Positions 8,141 through 15,731 of a stretch of DNA of 33,997 bases are shown piece after piece. The stretch comes from Deltaproteobacteria bacterium (lineage in GTDB: Bacteria > Desulfobacterota > RBG-13-43-22), in the NCBI GenBank assembly GCA_016208255.1, contig JACQYK010000031.1, positions 1-33,997 on the forward strand, written 5' to 3'. Below the pieces are notes generated by a model. It saw nothing but the letters and a program-made list of their open reading frames with translations. It made no database searches and was not told the DNA's origin. The translations under genes were made by a program, and so were the position numbers. The first letter of the stretch is position 1; every line of letters starts with the position of its first letter.

Positions 8141-8359
8141 AAAGGGCTGAGGGGTCTTTTTCTTGGGGATTGTCCAAAGGGTGACTTATCGCCCAATCCC
8201 GGCCAGTCCAGCAAAGTTTGATTCGAAGCAGGGCATACACCGTTGCCCATTTCTGGCGCTGGTGAAGGCCTGCTCTGGATTTAGTTAAATAATTTGCCCG
8301 GCAAAGAAGCTCCCAGGTTCATGGTGGACAACCCCAAGAAAAAGACCCCTCAGTCCTTT
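8141..8359. repeat. MITE-like element or long stem: 35-bp inverted repeats around a 148-bp core
   Basis: The left arm 8141-8176 and right arm 8325-8359 are inverted copies. A 22-base core, CTGAGGGGTCTTTTTCTTGG plus two more G (8147-8168), matches the complement of 8332-8353 perfectly, and similarity continues outward (AAAGG) and inward (TTGTCCA) with one mismatch and one indel. The interior has no gene. It contains smaller stems such as GGGCA/TGCCC around 8230-8246. It fills most of the gap between the SDR and ferredoxin genes. It could be a non-autonomous transposable element or a long structured leader RNA. Confidence 0.6.
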
Positions 8360-8427
8360 GTTACGCAAGCTCATTTGTTCTATGTCAATATTATTATGAG
8401 ACGATTATTAAACGAAAGGAAAGACGA

Positions 8428-8703
8428 ATGGCTTTGGAAAAGAAAGGCCCCCCCATCCATATTTTCTCCGATCACTGTGCCGGTTGCCTTATCTGTGAGT
8501 TACGCTGTTCCCTGAGGTTTGAAAAGACCTTTAACCCGGTCAAGGCCAGGATCAAAGTCCGGCGGCTGGTCAAGGCCGATGTAGAATATACTGTTTTTTT
8601 TGATGACAACTGCGACTGTTGTGGAATCTGCGCCCGACACTGCCCCTATACCGCTCTGGTTCAGGAAAATAAACCCGATTTTGCAAAGAAAGGAGATGAC
8701 TGA
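8428..8703 (+). CDS. 2x[4Fe-4S] ferredoxin-type protein, AOR partner
   Basis: A 91-residue iron-sulfur protein with two complete cluster motifs: C-x2-C-x2-C-x3-C in CAGCLICELRC near residue 20, and C-x2-C-x2-C-x3-C-P in CDCCGICARHCPY near residue 65. The spacing between motifs and the charged insert (KARIKVRRLVKADVE) are typical of HycB/AOR-associated ferredoxin subunits rather than free clostridial ferredoxins. AAAGGA precedes the ATG by 7 bases. Its TGA overlaps the ATG of the AOR gene, so it is almost certainly the electron acceptor or small subunit of that enzyme. Confidence 0.9.
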   Translation: MALEKKGPPIHIFSDHCAGCLICELRCSLRFEKTFNPVKARIKVRRLVKADVEYTVFFDDNCDCCGICARHCPYTALVQENKPDFAKKGDD

Positions 8704-10577
8704 TGATGTATGGGTACGCCGGACAGATATTGTACGTGGACCTGAGCCATAATCAAATCCAAATTAAAGCCCTCGACCCTGAATGGGCCAGAAAGTTTCT
8801 TGGCGGCTGGGGAGTGAACGCCCGCCTGGCCTGGGATGTGATTCCTCCCCAGGCAGAGGCCCTGTCTCCGGAAAACGCAGTGATTATAGGGACCGGCCCT
8901 TTTGCCGGGACCATAGTCCCCGGGTCCTCTGAACTGTCGATCACTTCTAAGCTGCCCTTATCCGGAGGTATCGGTACGGGCTGTGGCGGCGGGCATTTCC
9001 CCCTGATGATGAAGACCTCGGGTTACGACCACGTGGTAATTACCGGCAAAGCCGCCCGACCGGTTTATCTCAAGATTTACAATGATGAGGTCGAAATCCT
9101 TCCGGCGGACGATCTCTGGGGACAGGATACCTTTGAAACCGTGGACACCTTGCGTCAGCGTCACGAACCCTGCTCCATCATCCCCATCGGTCCGTCCGGT
9201 GAAAATCTGGTCGGCATTTCGGTCACCTTCATCGATAAAGGCGGGACCGTGGGCTTCGGCGGCCTGCCCGCGGTCATGGGGGCCAAAAATCTCAAGGCTG
9301 TGGTCGCCTGCCAGGGGGACCGCCCCATCCGAGCCGCGGATCCGAGGCGGCTGGTCAAGGCCGTGGACCGAATGATGGATCAAATCAAGGGTTATGGTTT
9401 GAGGCCCCGATTGCTTCAAGGAGGCACCTTTGCCATGACCTTAGAGTGGCTGAAAACCATGGGCCGGTCCAGCGGGGAATGGGAAGACATTCATAATAAA
9501 GTCCGCCAGACCTTAGCCTGTCCGAGCTGCCCTATGGGTGATAAAGAAGTTAAACGGTTGCAAGAGGGAGAATTCGCGCCAGGCATTGTCTATATGACTG
9601 ATTTTATGGGCCAGGATGAAAACAGCGCCGGCACCCCGCTTGATAACCACAACCGGGCTGTGCATCGAGTGGATTTGTTTAACCGCCTGGGGGTCTGCCG
9701 TATCGGTTTTATGAATGTCTTAAACCTTATGGTTTCCCTTTACGACCAAGGCCTTCTGACCAAAGACCGGACCGGCGGATTGGAAATCAATAAAAATTAT
9801 GAAACGGTTTTGAATTTGGTCGAGATGACGGCCCGGCGGGAAGGGTTCGGAGATATTATGGCTGATGGACCTTTAGGGGCGGCCCGGCGTCTGGGTCCTG
9901 AAGCAGAAAAACAGGCCATCCACATTAAAGGCTGCTCCCCCTTTATCGATCCCCGAATGGACAGTCTGAACTCTATGGCCTTTGCTCAACTGGTCCATCC
10001 CGGCCGATCCAATTACGCCTGTGGGGGTATCGGCATCTATATGCAAGGCCGGCCTGTGGAGCAATTTGTCCATCACGCCCGGCGAACCGGTATGGCTGAG
10101 TTAGAAATCAACCGGACCTTTAAGGCGGACTCCTATCAAATACCGCGGCTGACGAAGCATGCTGAAGACTGGTATTCCCTCTTCAATTCATTGGGGCAAT
10201 GTCACCGATTATATATCCACCGATTTCAGACCATGGAGCATTTCCGCGAATTCTATGGGGCGATTACCGGCGAAGAATTGGAGGCCGGGGAATTACTCCA
10301 GCGGGGAGAACGGGTCTGGAACATGCAAAAACTGCTCAACCTGCGGTTGGGATTCGGTCGGAAAGACGATGCCGCACCGGACTCGTGGTTCGAGCCCATA
10401 GAGGCCGAAGGCCAGGCGCGTTGCCTGATGGATTATTATGGGCAAAAGGGTATCAGCAAAATGGATGTCGAACGCCTCTTGGACGAATACTACGAAGCCC
10501 GAGGCTGGGATCGGGATACCGGAATACCTTTAGCCGAACATCTCAAATCGCTGGGCCTGGAAGAGTACGCGGCTTGA
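8703..10577 (+). CDS. Divergent tungsten/molybdenum aldehyde:ferredoxin oxidoreductase (AOR1)
   Basis: A 624-residue AOR-family enzyme that would oxidise aldehydes to acids (or the reverse) with ferredoxin, using a bis-pterin W or Mo cofactor. The N-terminal AFOR_N domain is clear (YAGQILYVDLS, GGWGVNARLAW, SITSKLPLSGG, GYDHVVITGKA, VGFGGLPAVMGAKNLKAV). The cluster-binding motif, normally C-x2-C-x3-C, reads CPSCPMGD: Cys273 and Cys276 are present but position 280 is Asp. The distal Cys500 is kept (SLGQC), while the usual Asp of the D-x2-G-L-C pterin motif is Asn (NSLGQC). It may start at either of two adjacent ATGs. It is coupled to the upstream ferredoxin and followed after 23 bp by a radical SAM gene. 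It clearly differs from the canonical AOR at 21610-23448. Confidence 0.93.
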   Translation: MMYGYAGQILYVDLSHNQIQIKALDPEWARKFLGGWGVNARLAWDVIPPQAEALSPENAVIIGTGPFAGTIVPGSSELSITSKLPLSGGIGTGCGGGHFPLMMKTSGYDHVVITGKAARPVYLKIYNDEVEILPADDLWGQDTFETVDTLRQRHEPCSIIPIGPSGENLVGISVTFIDKGGTVGFGGLPAVMGAKNLKAVVACQGDRPIRAADPRRLVKAVDRMMDQIKGYGLRPRLLQGGTFAMTLEWLKTMGRSSGEWEDIHNKVRQTLACPSCPMGDKEVKRLQEGEFAPGIVYMTDFMGQDENSAGTPLDNHNRAVHRVDLFNRLGVCRIGFMNVLNLMVSLYDQGLLTKDRTGGLEINKNYETVLNLVEMTARREGFGDIMADGPLGAARRLGPEAEKQAIHIKGCSPFIDPRMDSLNSMAFAQLVHPGRSNYACGGIGIYMQGRPVEQFVHHARRTGMAELEINRTFKADSYQIPRLTKHAEDWYSLFNSLGQCHRLYIHRFQTMEHFREFYGAITGEELEAGELLQRGERVWNMQKLLNLRLGFGRKDDAAPDSWFEPIEAEGQARCLMDYYGQKGISKMDVERLLDEYYEARGWDRDTGIPLAEHLKSLGLEEYAA

Positions 10578-10600
10578 AACAACGACCGAGGAGGCCTTCA

Positions 10601-11470
10601 ATGGAATATGAAAAAAAGACCTTACCCCAATATCCCGCTGCGATGGTCAACATTACCAACCGCTGCACCTTACGCTGCAAACATTGCTTTATATTTCGTG
10701 ACGGGAATCCCAACAATCCGAAGGAAGAGATGGATACGCCTGCGCTGCTCGCAAAACTGGCGAAGCTGCAGAGGCGCCATGGAATCCAAACCATGCTTTG
10801 GATGGGAGGAGAGCCGCTCCTTAGACCCGATGTCTTGCAAGGTGGGGTAAAATTATTTGTAAGGAATACAATAACCACCAATGGGACGCTCGCCCCGATA
10901 GAATTACCCAATTGTATTTATGTGATTTCAGTCGACGGGCCTCCTGAGGTCAATGATGCCATACGCGGAAAAGGAAGTTTTCGGAAGGTGATGGATACTT
11001 TGTCGCGCATCCCGCAAAACTTCGCTTCAACCGTTTTGTGTCAATGCGTGGTAACAAAAGACAATGAGGATTCGCTGGCGGAGTTGGTCAAGCTTTTACG
11101 ACCGACACGCGCCGAGGGGCTGACCTTCTCTTTTTATGTGCCCTGCAAAGTGGACACTTCGAGTTTTACCTGGGGATCACTTGAACGCCGGGACCAGGCG
11201 GTGCGCCAGGTCATGGAGCTCAAGGGAAAATATCCTGATTTTGTATGGAATAAAAGGCGGAGCCTGGAATTGATGCTTTCGGAAAAAGCCAAATCGGTAA
11301 CCAGCCGGTGTCCTTCTAAAGAACAGGTACTCCCGCTTTATCAAGAAGGTAAAGAATTCGTGATGCCCTACTGCTGCTATGGGAATGATGTCGATTGCGA
11401 TCTTTGCGGTGCCTGGGTAGTTTTCCATTTGGCGGCCAAACTGGAAGAAGCGGGGATAACCCGCCCCTGA
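10601..11470 (+). CDS. Radical SAM protein linked to AOR1
   Basis: A 289-residue radical SAM enzyme. The S-adenosylmethionine-cluster motif C-x3-C-x2-C is at Cys22, Cys26 and Cys29 (RCTLRCKHC), followed by GGEPLLRPDV (SAM amino-group binding), TITTNGT and VISVDGPPE. The C-terminal part has a second set of cysteines (about 237, 258, 259, 266 and 269; CCYGNDVDCDLCGAW), suggesting an auxiliary SPASM/Twitch-like cluster. I place the start at ATG 10601 because of GAGGAGG 7-13 bases upstream; the longer frame upstream overlaps AOR1. Position directly after Fd-AOR suggests a role in maturing that enzyme, its cofactor, or a modified peptide that works with it. The function is not established. Confidence 0.85.
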   Translation: MEYEKKTLPQYPAAMVNITNRCTLRCKHCFIFRDGNPNNPKEEMDTPALLAKLAKLQRRHGIQTMLWMGGEPLLRPDVLQGGVKLFVRNTITTNGTLAPIELPNCIYVISVDGPPEVNDAIRGKGSFRKVMDTLSRIPQNFASTVLCQCVVTKDNEDSLAELVKLLRPTRAEGLTFSFYVPCKVDTSSFTWGSLERRDQAVRQVMELKGKYPDFVWNKRRSLELMLSEKAKSVTSRCPSKEQVLPLYQEGKEFVMPYCCYGNDVDCDLCGAWVVFHLAAKLEEAGITRP

Positions 11471-11515
11471 TCATGGGCCGTGGGGGGTGAGAATAAATCT
11501 TGCCCGGTTCTATGA

Positions 11516-12139
11516 TCAACGGGAAATGAGGCCGCTCCATCCTTCCAAGCCCATACGAATCATCATCATGGCAAAAGCGGCCAGCAGAAGCGTAAAGACT
11601 TTACTGATTCCTTGGGATCCCCCCTCTTTCATCAGCTTTATGATCCAGTGCGACTGGTCAAAGACCAGCCAGACGAGAAGAAGATTGAGAATGAGGCATA
11701 AGAGGGTCGAAAAATAACCATAGGTATTGACGATGATGAGCAGAAGCGTAAGAACCGCCGGCCCGACAATCAGGGGGATCCCGATGGGGACGATTCCCAT
11801 CGTCTCCTTGGGGAAAGTCCTGGTCCTTTCCGGAAAGATCAATTCTATGACGGATAGGATAAACAGTAAGATTCCTCCGGCGATCTGAAAATCAGCAACG
11901 GTAATGCCCAGCAGGGCAAAAATCCACTTCCCGGCGATCAAAAACCCGATGCTGATCAGAAATCCCGTCAGGATGGATTGACGGGCCACCTTCTTCCGCT
12001 CACCGAGCTTCATACTCGAAGTCAGGGAAACAAAAATGGGAAGAATGCTCAGCACATTAAAGGCCACAAAAAAAGGAATAAAGGGTAAAAATATTCTAAA
12101 AGAAGTGATGTCTTTTAACAGGGTATCAAACCAATTCAT
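11516..12139 (-). CDS. MarC-family integral membrane protein
   Basis: About 207 residues from the ATG at 12139 (MNWFDTLLKD); a slightly longer start is possible. Six hydrophobic segments and the family-typical FVAFNVLSILPIFVSLT, GGILLFILSVIELI and GIPLIVGPAVLTLLL identify a MarC/UPF0056 protein of the inner membrane. The family was once linked to multiple antibiotic resistance, but its transport role is unproven. It converges with the radical SAM gene and lies directly downstream of the coiled-coil protein on the same strand, with about 25 bp between them. Confidence 0.88.
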   Translation of the reverse strand: MNWFDTLLKDITSFRIFLPFIPFFVAFNVLSILPIFVSLTSSMKLGERKKVARQSILTGFLISIGFLIAGKWIFALLGITVADFQIAGGILLFILSVIELIFPERTRTFPKETMGIVPIGIPLIVGPAVLTLLLIIVNTYGYFSTLLCLILNLLLVWLVFDQSHWIIKLMKEGGSQGISKVFTLLLAAFAMMMIRMGLEGWSGLISR

Positions 12140-12164
12140 AATAATACAATTCAAGCGGTTGAAT

Positions 12165-13319
12165 TTATTTAGGCCCGAAGACCGGGTCCGCGGGCTTGGC
12201 TCTCACCGGTGCGGTTCGCCTCTCTTTAGCCCGTCTTTCCGCTTCCAGTCTTTTCTCTTCCGCCCGTTTCTCTTCCGCTCGTTTCTCTTCCACCAAAATT
12301 TCCTCTTTTAAGGCCTTCAATTCTTCTAATTTTTGGACTTCGGCTTTCAGTTCCTCCAGTCTTTTTTCTTCGGCGCGTTTTTCTTCCTCTTGTTTTTCCA
12401 GGGCCCGTTTTTCGTCGACTTTTAATTTTTCCAGTTTTTTGACTTCCTCTTTTATTTCTTCCAGTCGTTTTTCTTCGGCCCGTCTATCCGCTTCCTGTTT
12501 GTCTCTGGCCAATTTTTCTTCTAACCTTTTTTCTTCGGCCCGTCTATCCGCTTCTTGTTTGTCCCTGGCCCGTTGTTCTTCCGCTTTGAGCTCCTCTAAT
12601 CGTTTTATTTCCGCTTTTATTTCTTCTAATCTTTTTTCCTCCGGCGATTTGGGTTCGATGGGTTTGGCTCCGATTTTCTTGGGTTCGACCGGTTTGGGTT
12701 CGATGGGTTTAGCTTCCACCTTGGGAGGTTTTGGTTTTTCCGCCAGCACCCTGAGGAATTCCAGATCCGAAAAAATGGCATCCGTTATTCTGGCCAGGGC
12801 GTCACTGATACATTCATTATAATTGACCTCCGACAGGCTCCGGCCTCTATTGGTCCCTGTGGCGGCATAGGTCTTTTGAAAAAACGGCTCCCCCTTTTTT
12901 TCCCTGACCTCGACCCTGAGCTGGATTTCAGTGTTATAGGTGCTTACCTCAAGAGTCCAAAATTTCAACAAGGTGGTACTGACTATTTTTGAAGCCTCAT
13001 TGGGGCTGCTTTCAACCTTAAAGCCTTTTTCCTGGAATTCATTCTTCAAGACCGAAAGTGTGAACTGGCCGGCCCCATCTTCTTTGGAAGTCAGGATCTT
13101 GATTGGTTTACCCTTGTCTTCCTTATTCTCCCCGATCTCTTTGGGCCGGGATCGAGTATCATCGACCTCCTCGAAATAAATCCTCTCGGCCGCGACATTC
13201 TTGGGCTTAACCTTTACCTTTTCCCGGGGGGTAAACTTCAGATTAATCGTTTGATCTTTGGCCTCGGCCGACCAAGGGATCAAAAGGCAACAAATGAGCA
13301 AAATGATATATCTTTTCAA
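12165..13319 (-). CDS. Exported protein with YajG-like domain and long charged coiled coil
   Basis: A 384-residue protein. A signal peptide (about 1-20, ending SAEA) is followed by a globular domain (about 21-195) that resembles YajG/Lipoprotein_16-type proteins (LSVLKNEFQEKGF, EIQLRVEVREKKG, ALARITDAIFSDLE). A proline-lysine linker repeats the theme KPIEPKPVEPK. The last 165 residues are almost pure Lys/Glu/Arg/Ala heptads (KRLEEIKAEIKRLEELKAEE), a long alpha-helical coiled coil. No lipobox Cys is obvious, so the protein is probably periplasmic. The start codon is TTG, supported by GGGAGG six bases upstream. Function unknown; cell-envelope spacing or binding is a guess. Confidence 0.7.
   Translation of the reverse strand: MKRYIILLICCLLIPWSAEAKDQTINLKFTPREKVKVKPKNVAAERIYFEEVDDTRSRPKEIGENKEDKGKPIKILTSKEDGAGQFTLSVLKNEFQEKGFKVESSPNEASKIVSTTLLKFWTLEVSTYNTEIQLRVEVREKKGEPFFQKTYAATGTNRGRSLSEVNYNECISDALARITDAIFSDLEFLRVLAEKPKPPKVEAKPIEPKPVEPKKIGAKPIEPKSPEEKRLEEIKAEIKRLEELKAEEQRARDKQEADRRAEEKRLEEKLARDKQEADRRAEEKRLEEIKEEVKKLEKLKVDEKRALEKQEEEKRAEEKRLEELKAEVQKLEELKALKEEILVEEKRAEEKRAEEKRLEAERRAKERRTAPVRAKPADPVFGPK
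12471..12570 (-). repeat. 60-bp tandem repeat inside the coiled-coil gene
   Basis: The 60 bases beginning TTCTTCGGCCCGTCTATCCG at 12471 recur at 12531 with few changes for at least 40 bases. The unit encodes 20 residues (…RDKQEADRRAEEKRLEE…), so expansion or contraction would preserve frame and change coiled-coil length by 20 residues. Confidence 0.75.
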
Positions 13320-13781
13320 GATGGGCCTCCCATTCTATGGATTGACCGGTGGCTTAATATAATATTTTATAAATATAACTTATAGTTAATTAATTTCAAA
13401 GTCAAATATTTTTTCGTCGGGTAGGCGGTGTTATGGGTTGGCATCAGCAGCAGGGGAGAATAACTTGCCAATAATCGACATCCGCCACTCAATTAGGATC
13501 CTCCTTTGTCCTTTGAACGATAGCTATAGCAAAGAACGTACCGAGTGGCTTCAAAACCAAAAATCCGGACCATAATTGCAAAAGTAATTTAATTTATTAG
13601 ATATTTTGAGAGAAGAACCCGTTCCCTCCCTTTAAAGGAATTACGCTGCCGGGAAAAAAGTAAAATTTTTGACAAAGAATTTTACAATACCGTCGTAATA
13701 TTCCTTTACGATCCAGCCCGGCGGGCTTCCGTTAAGTGCCCAGGCACGGGCGCGATGAATAACCGTGGTAATGTTATCCGA
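13320..13781. other. Gene-poor AT-rich interval
   Basis: No convincing gene. It holds an inverted repeat GTAAAATT (13660-13667) / AATTTTAC (13678-13685) and a short AGCCCG-G-CGGGCT palindrome near 13715. On the minus strand the frame of the adjacent YHS pseudogene stays open for about 46 more codons past its TGA, but that stretch resembles nothing I know. Confidence 0.4.
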
Positions 13782-14249
13782 TCACTTTCCGCCGGTAAAT
13801 TTCAACCAGTTGGCATCGGCCTTTTTAATGTTACCGGGAATGTCTCTGCTCCATTTTTCAGACGCTGCCCTATTGCAATTCAGGTAAAGCTTCCCTTCAA
13901 CAATTTTCTAAATTTCCGGATCGGCCTGAGCCTTCCGCGCCTCCGTCATGGCCCAGGCACAATATCCGTCATACTGCGGGGCATATTTCTCCGGACCGGC
14001 CGCGAACAGGTCCCTGTTCTCTCTGTTTTGGAAGTGCCAAGTCAGGTTATGCCACTGGAAGGCAAACAACTCGTTGCCTCTTAAGGCCTTCCCGGCCTTG
14101 AAATAGGCTACGGTATCTTAGCCCTTTATGGCCATAACACCTGCCGCTGATTCTCCGATGGCCAGGCTGCCGAATCCAGTTAACAGTAATAATGCAATTG
14201 AGATACAACTTAAAATCCCATCGAATGGGTTCAGTCGTTTCATATACAT
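13782..14249 (-). pseudogene. YHS-domain protein gene with two in-frame stops
   Basis: Read on the minus strand in one unbroken frame of 156 codons, this gives an exported YHS-domain protein: start MYMKRLNPFDG, a hydrophobic signal region (ISIALLLLTGFGS), then AGVMAIKG-stop-DTVAYFKAGKA, FAFQWHNLTWHFQNRENRDL, EKYAPQYDGYCAWAMTEARK, DPEI-stop-KIVEGKLYLN and DIPGNIKKADANWLKFTGGK. YHS-domain family members normally have Tyr at the first stop (TAA, 14118-14120) and Trp at the second (TAG, 13908-13910). There is no frameshift, so the inactivation is by point mutation. An AGGGAG sits just upstream. Intact relatives are small exported proteins that may bind metal; this copy should yield only a 43-residue peptide. 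Confidence 0.85.
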
Positions 14250-14338
14250 CTAACTCCCTGGGTCAATTATACTAACGGGCTGTTACAGAGGCAAAGTATT
14301 AATGTTTCTTGTGAAACCGCAAGGTTATACCTTCTTTA

Positions 14339-14812
14339 CTACAACCCGGCCAGTTCAGCCATTTTTTTGTATTTTAGTTCTGAGAGAATTTCAGCAATCC
14401 GTTTCCTCAGACTATCAAGCTGTTCATCGGAAAGCGGCTTCAAATGCCCCTGATATATCTTGTGGCCTTTGGGAAACAAGGAAAGGTGCTGGCCCCTGAT
14501 CTGATGGGTTTGCTCTTTGGCCCTTCCCATAAAATGAAGGTGCATTTTTGCGCCACCCGGGTCATCAATCCCCCAGTTACCCAAATCCTCATAATTCATC
14601 CGCTCGATACCAAGCACTTGGTACATGGATTTGCCCACCGCCATACTGATTCTCATGAAGTCTATGGCTTCCTGATAAGTCATATCCGATCGGTCGGAAA
14701 CCTTTTCTTTCTTGATCAGAATAAGATGACCGCCATCATCCCGGCAGTTTAGAGGAAATTCAGGACTGATGACCATAAAATACTTATCTTCATAAACACA
14801 ATTCTTTTCCAT
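14339..14812 (-). CDS. HIT-family protein
   Basis: About 157 residues from the ATG at 14812, preferred over an upstream GTG because CAGGA lies 8 bases before it. A histidine-triad fold is indicated by CVYEDKYFMVISPEFP, DDGGHLILIKKEKVSD and the motif MHLHFMGRA near residue 108. Only the last two histidines of the classical H-x-H-x-H triad are present (the first position is not His), a pattern seen in divergent HIT proteins. Such enzymes hydrolyse or transfer nucleotidyl groups from dinucleotides or AMP conjugates. The tail is a lysine-rich helix. Probably monocistronic. Confidence 0.8.
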   Translation of the reverse strand: MEKNCVYEDKYFMVISPEFPLNCRDDGGHLILIKKEKVSDRSDMTYQEAIDFMRISMAVGKSMYQVLGIERMNYEDLGNWGIDDPGGAKMHLHFMGRAKEQTHQIRGQHLSLFPKGHKIYQGHLKPLSDEQLDSLRKRIAEILSELKYKKMAELAGL

Positions 14813-14859
14813 AAGCAGATCCTGACTCCATTGCCTATGCACGCTTGGCCTGTAATGAG

Positions 14860-14927
14860 AGCTATCAGCGATTAGCGCTCAGCTTTCAGGAAAATCTTTT
14901 TAAACTGACTGCTATCGGCTGATAGCT
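14860..14927. repeat. Imperfect palindrome upstream of the HIT gene
   Basis: AGCTATCAGC (14860-14869) is the exact complement of GCTGATAGCT (14918-14927), and more CAGC/GCTG-type words fill the space between. This iterated sequence type looks like a small interspersed palindromic repeat. Confidence 0.45.
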
Positions 14928-14962
14928 GTCCGCTCAATTTGAAATCCGAGTTTCCGGAAAAA

Positions 14963-15382
14963 CTAATTGATTCTTCTCCTCATAAACCTCTCCGAATCTT
15001 TTACGAAACCATATTTTTCATATAGCGGATGTGCATCCAAAGTGGCAAGCATACCGATCAGGTTATTGAATTCTTCGTGATTCACAATGGTTTCAATCAG
15101 TTTTTTCCCCAAGCCCTTCTTCCGGTGGTTTTCATCGATAAACACATCACAGAGCCAATACATAACGGAATAATCGGTTACAATCCGGGCAAATCCCACC
15201 TGATCATTATTTGTATAAATTCCAAAACATTCCGAATTTTGGATAGATTGGGCAATGGTTTCTTTGGACCTCTGGCTGGCCCAGTAGGAACGTGATAAAA
15301 ATTCATGAATGATTTCGAGCGATAACAAACTTTTATTATTGCTGATTAAATAGTTTTTATAGTTTATTTCTTCCAGTTTCAT
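14963..15382 (-). CDS. GNAT-family N-acetyltransferase
   Basis: About 139 residues from ATG 15382 (MKLEEINYKNYLIS), the natural start for this family. The upstream extension MAKGVARAGCGY is not expected and has no good ribosome site. The GNAT signature is evident: GFARIVTDYSVMYWLCDVFI, then the acetyl-CoA loop ENHRKKGLGKKLIE (about 87-100) and LDAHPLYEKYGFVK near the end, characteristic of small one-domain acetyltransferases. The substrate is unknown. The gene stands alone among decayed genes; its downstream neighbour is the HIT gene on the same strand. Confidence 0.88.
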   Translation of the reverse strand: MKLEEINYKNYLISNNKSLLSLEIIHEFLSRSYWASQRSKETIAQSIQNSECFGIYTNNDQVGFARIVTDYSVMYWLCDVFIDENHRKKGLGKKLIETIVNHEEFNNLIGMLATLDAHPLYEKYGFVKDSERFMRRRIN

Positions 15383-15478
15383 GATAATTGAATCCTCTGC
15401 CCGATATCCGCAACCAGCACGGGCAACCCCCTTTGCCAAAAATAAACCGGCCTTATTCCCCGTCTGCTTGATGGGATG

Positions 15479-15676
15479 TTAAGTGTTTTCAAGTAATTTA
15501 AATACCTTTTGAATTTCTGTACCTTTCTTTTTGGCCGCTTCGCGGGCAGTTTCTCCGGATTCTGATTTTATATCGGTCTTTGCTCCCTTTTTCAAAAGCA
15601 ATTCGATCAGAAATATATCTTCTTGTCTGATGGCCAGCGGAAGTGGAGTCTCTCCCTTTTGGATTTCGGAGGGTGA
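15479..15676 (-). pseudogene. C-terminal fragment of an ankyrin-repeat protein
   Basis: A 66-codon minus-strand frame ending at TAA 15479 encodes an ankyrin-like segment: GETPLPLAIRQEDIFLIELL, KKGAKTDIKSESGETAREAA and KKKGTEIQKVFKLLENT. The consensus helix words (G-x-T-P-L-x-x-A-I, LLLKKGA) are present for about one and a half repeats. A TGA lies directly before it and no start codon is present, so the 5' part has been lost. It is followed 96 bp downstream on the same strand by the GNAT gene. Confidence 0.7.
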
Positions 15677-15731
15677 TCATTCGACTTCAGGATGACCCGA
15701 AATTTTTCCGGGCCACCCTGATTTAACAAAA

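Noticed and set aside
8100..8427. Molybdenum-cofactor riboswitch upstream of the ferredoxin-AOR1 genes
   Set aside because: The location is suggestive, but I cannot match the conserved Moco motif; the dominant feature is the long inverted repeat. A covariance-model scan would decide.
12196..12822. 208-codon serine-rich frame opposite the coiled-coil gene
   Set aside because: Low-complexity Ser/Phe sequence is the expected antisense of Lys/Glu repeats.
13755..14084. 109-codon plus-strand frame
   Set aside because: It is the shadow of the YHS pseudogene on the other strand.
13782..14249. Stop-codon readthrough (e.g. pyrrolysine or suppression) to make a full YHS protein
   Set aside because: Two different stops, TAA and TAG, replace Tyr and Trp; ordinary point mutation is simpler and no recoding signal is visible.
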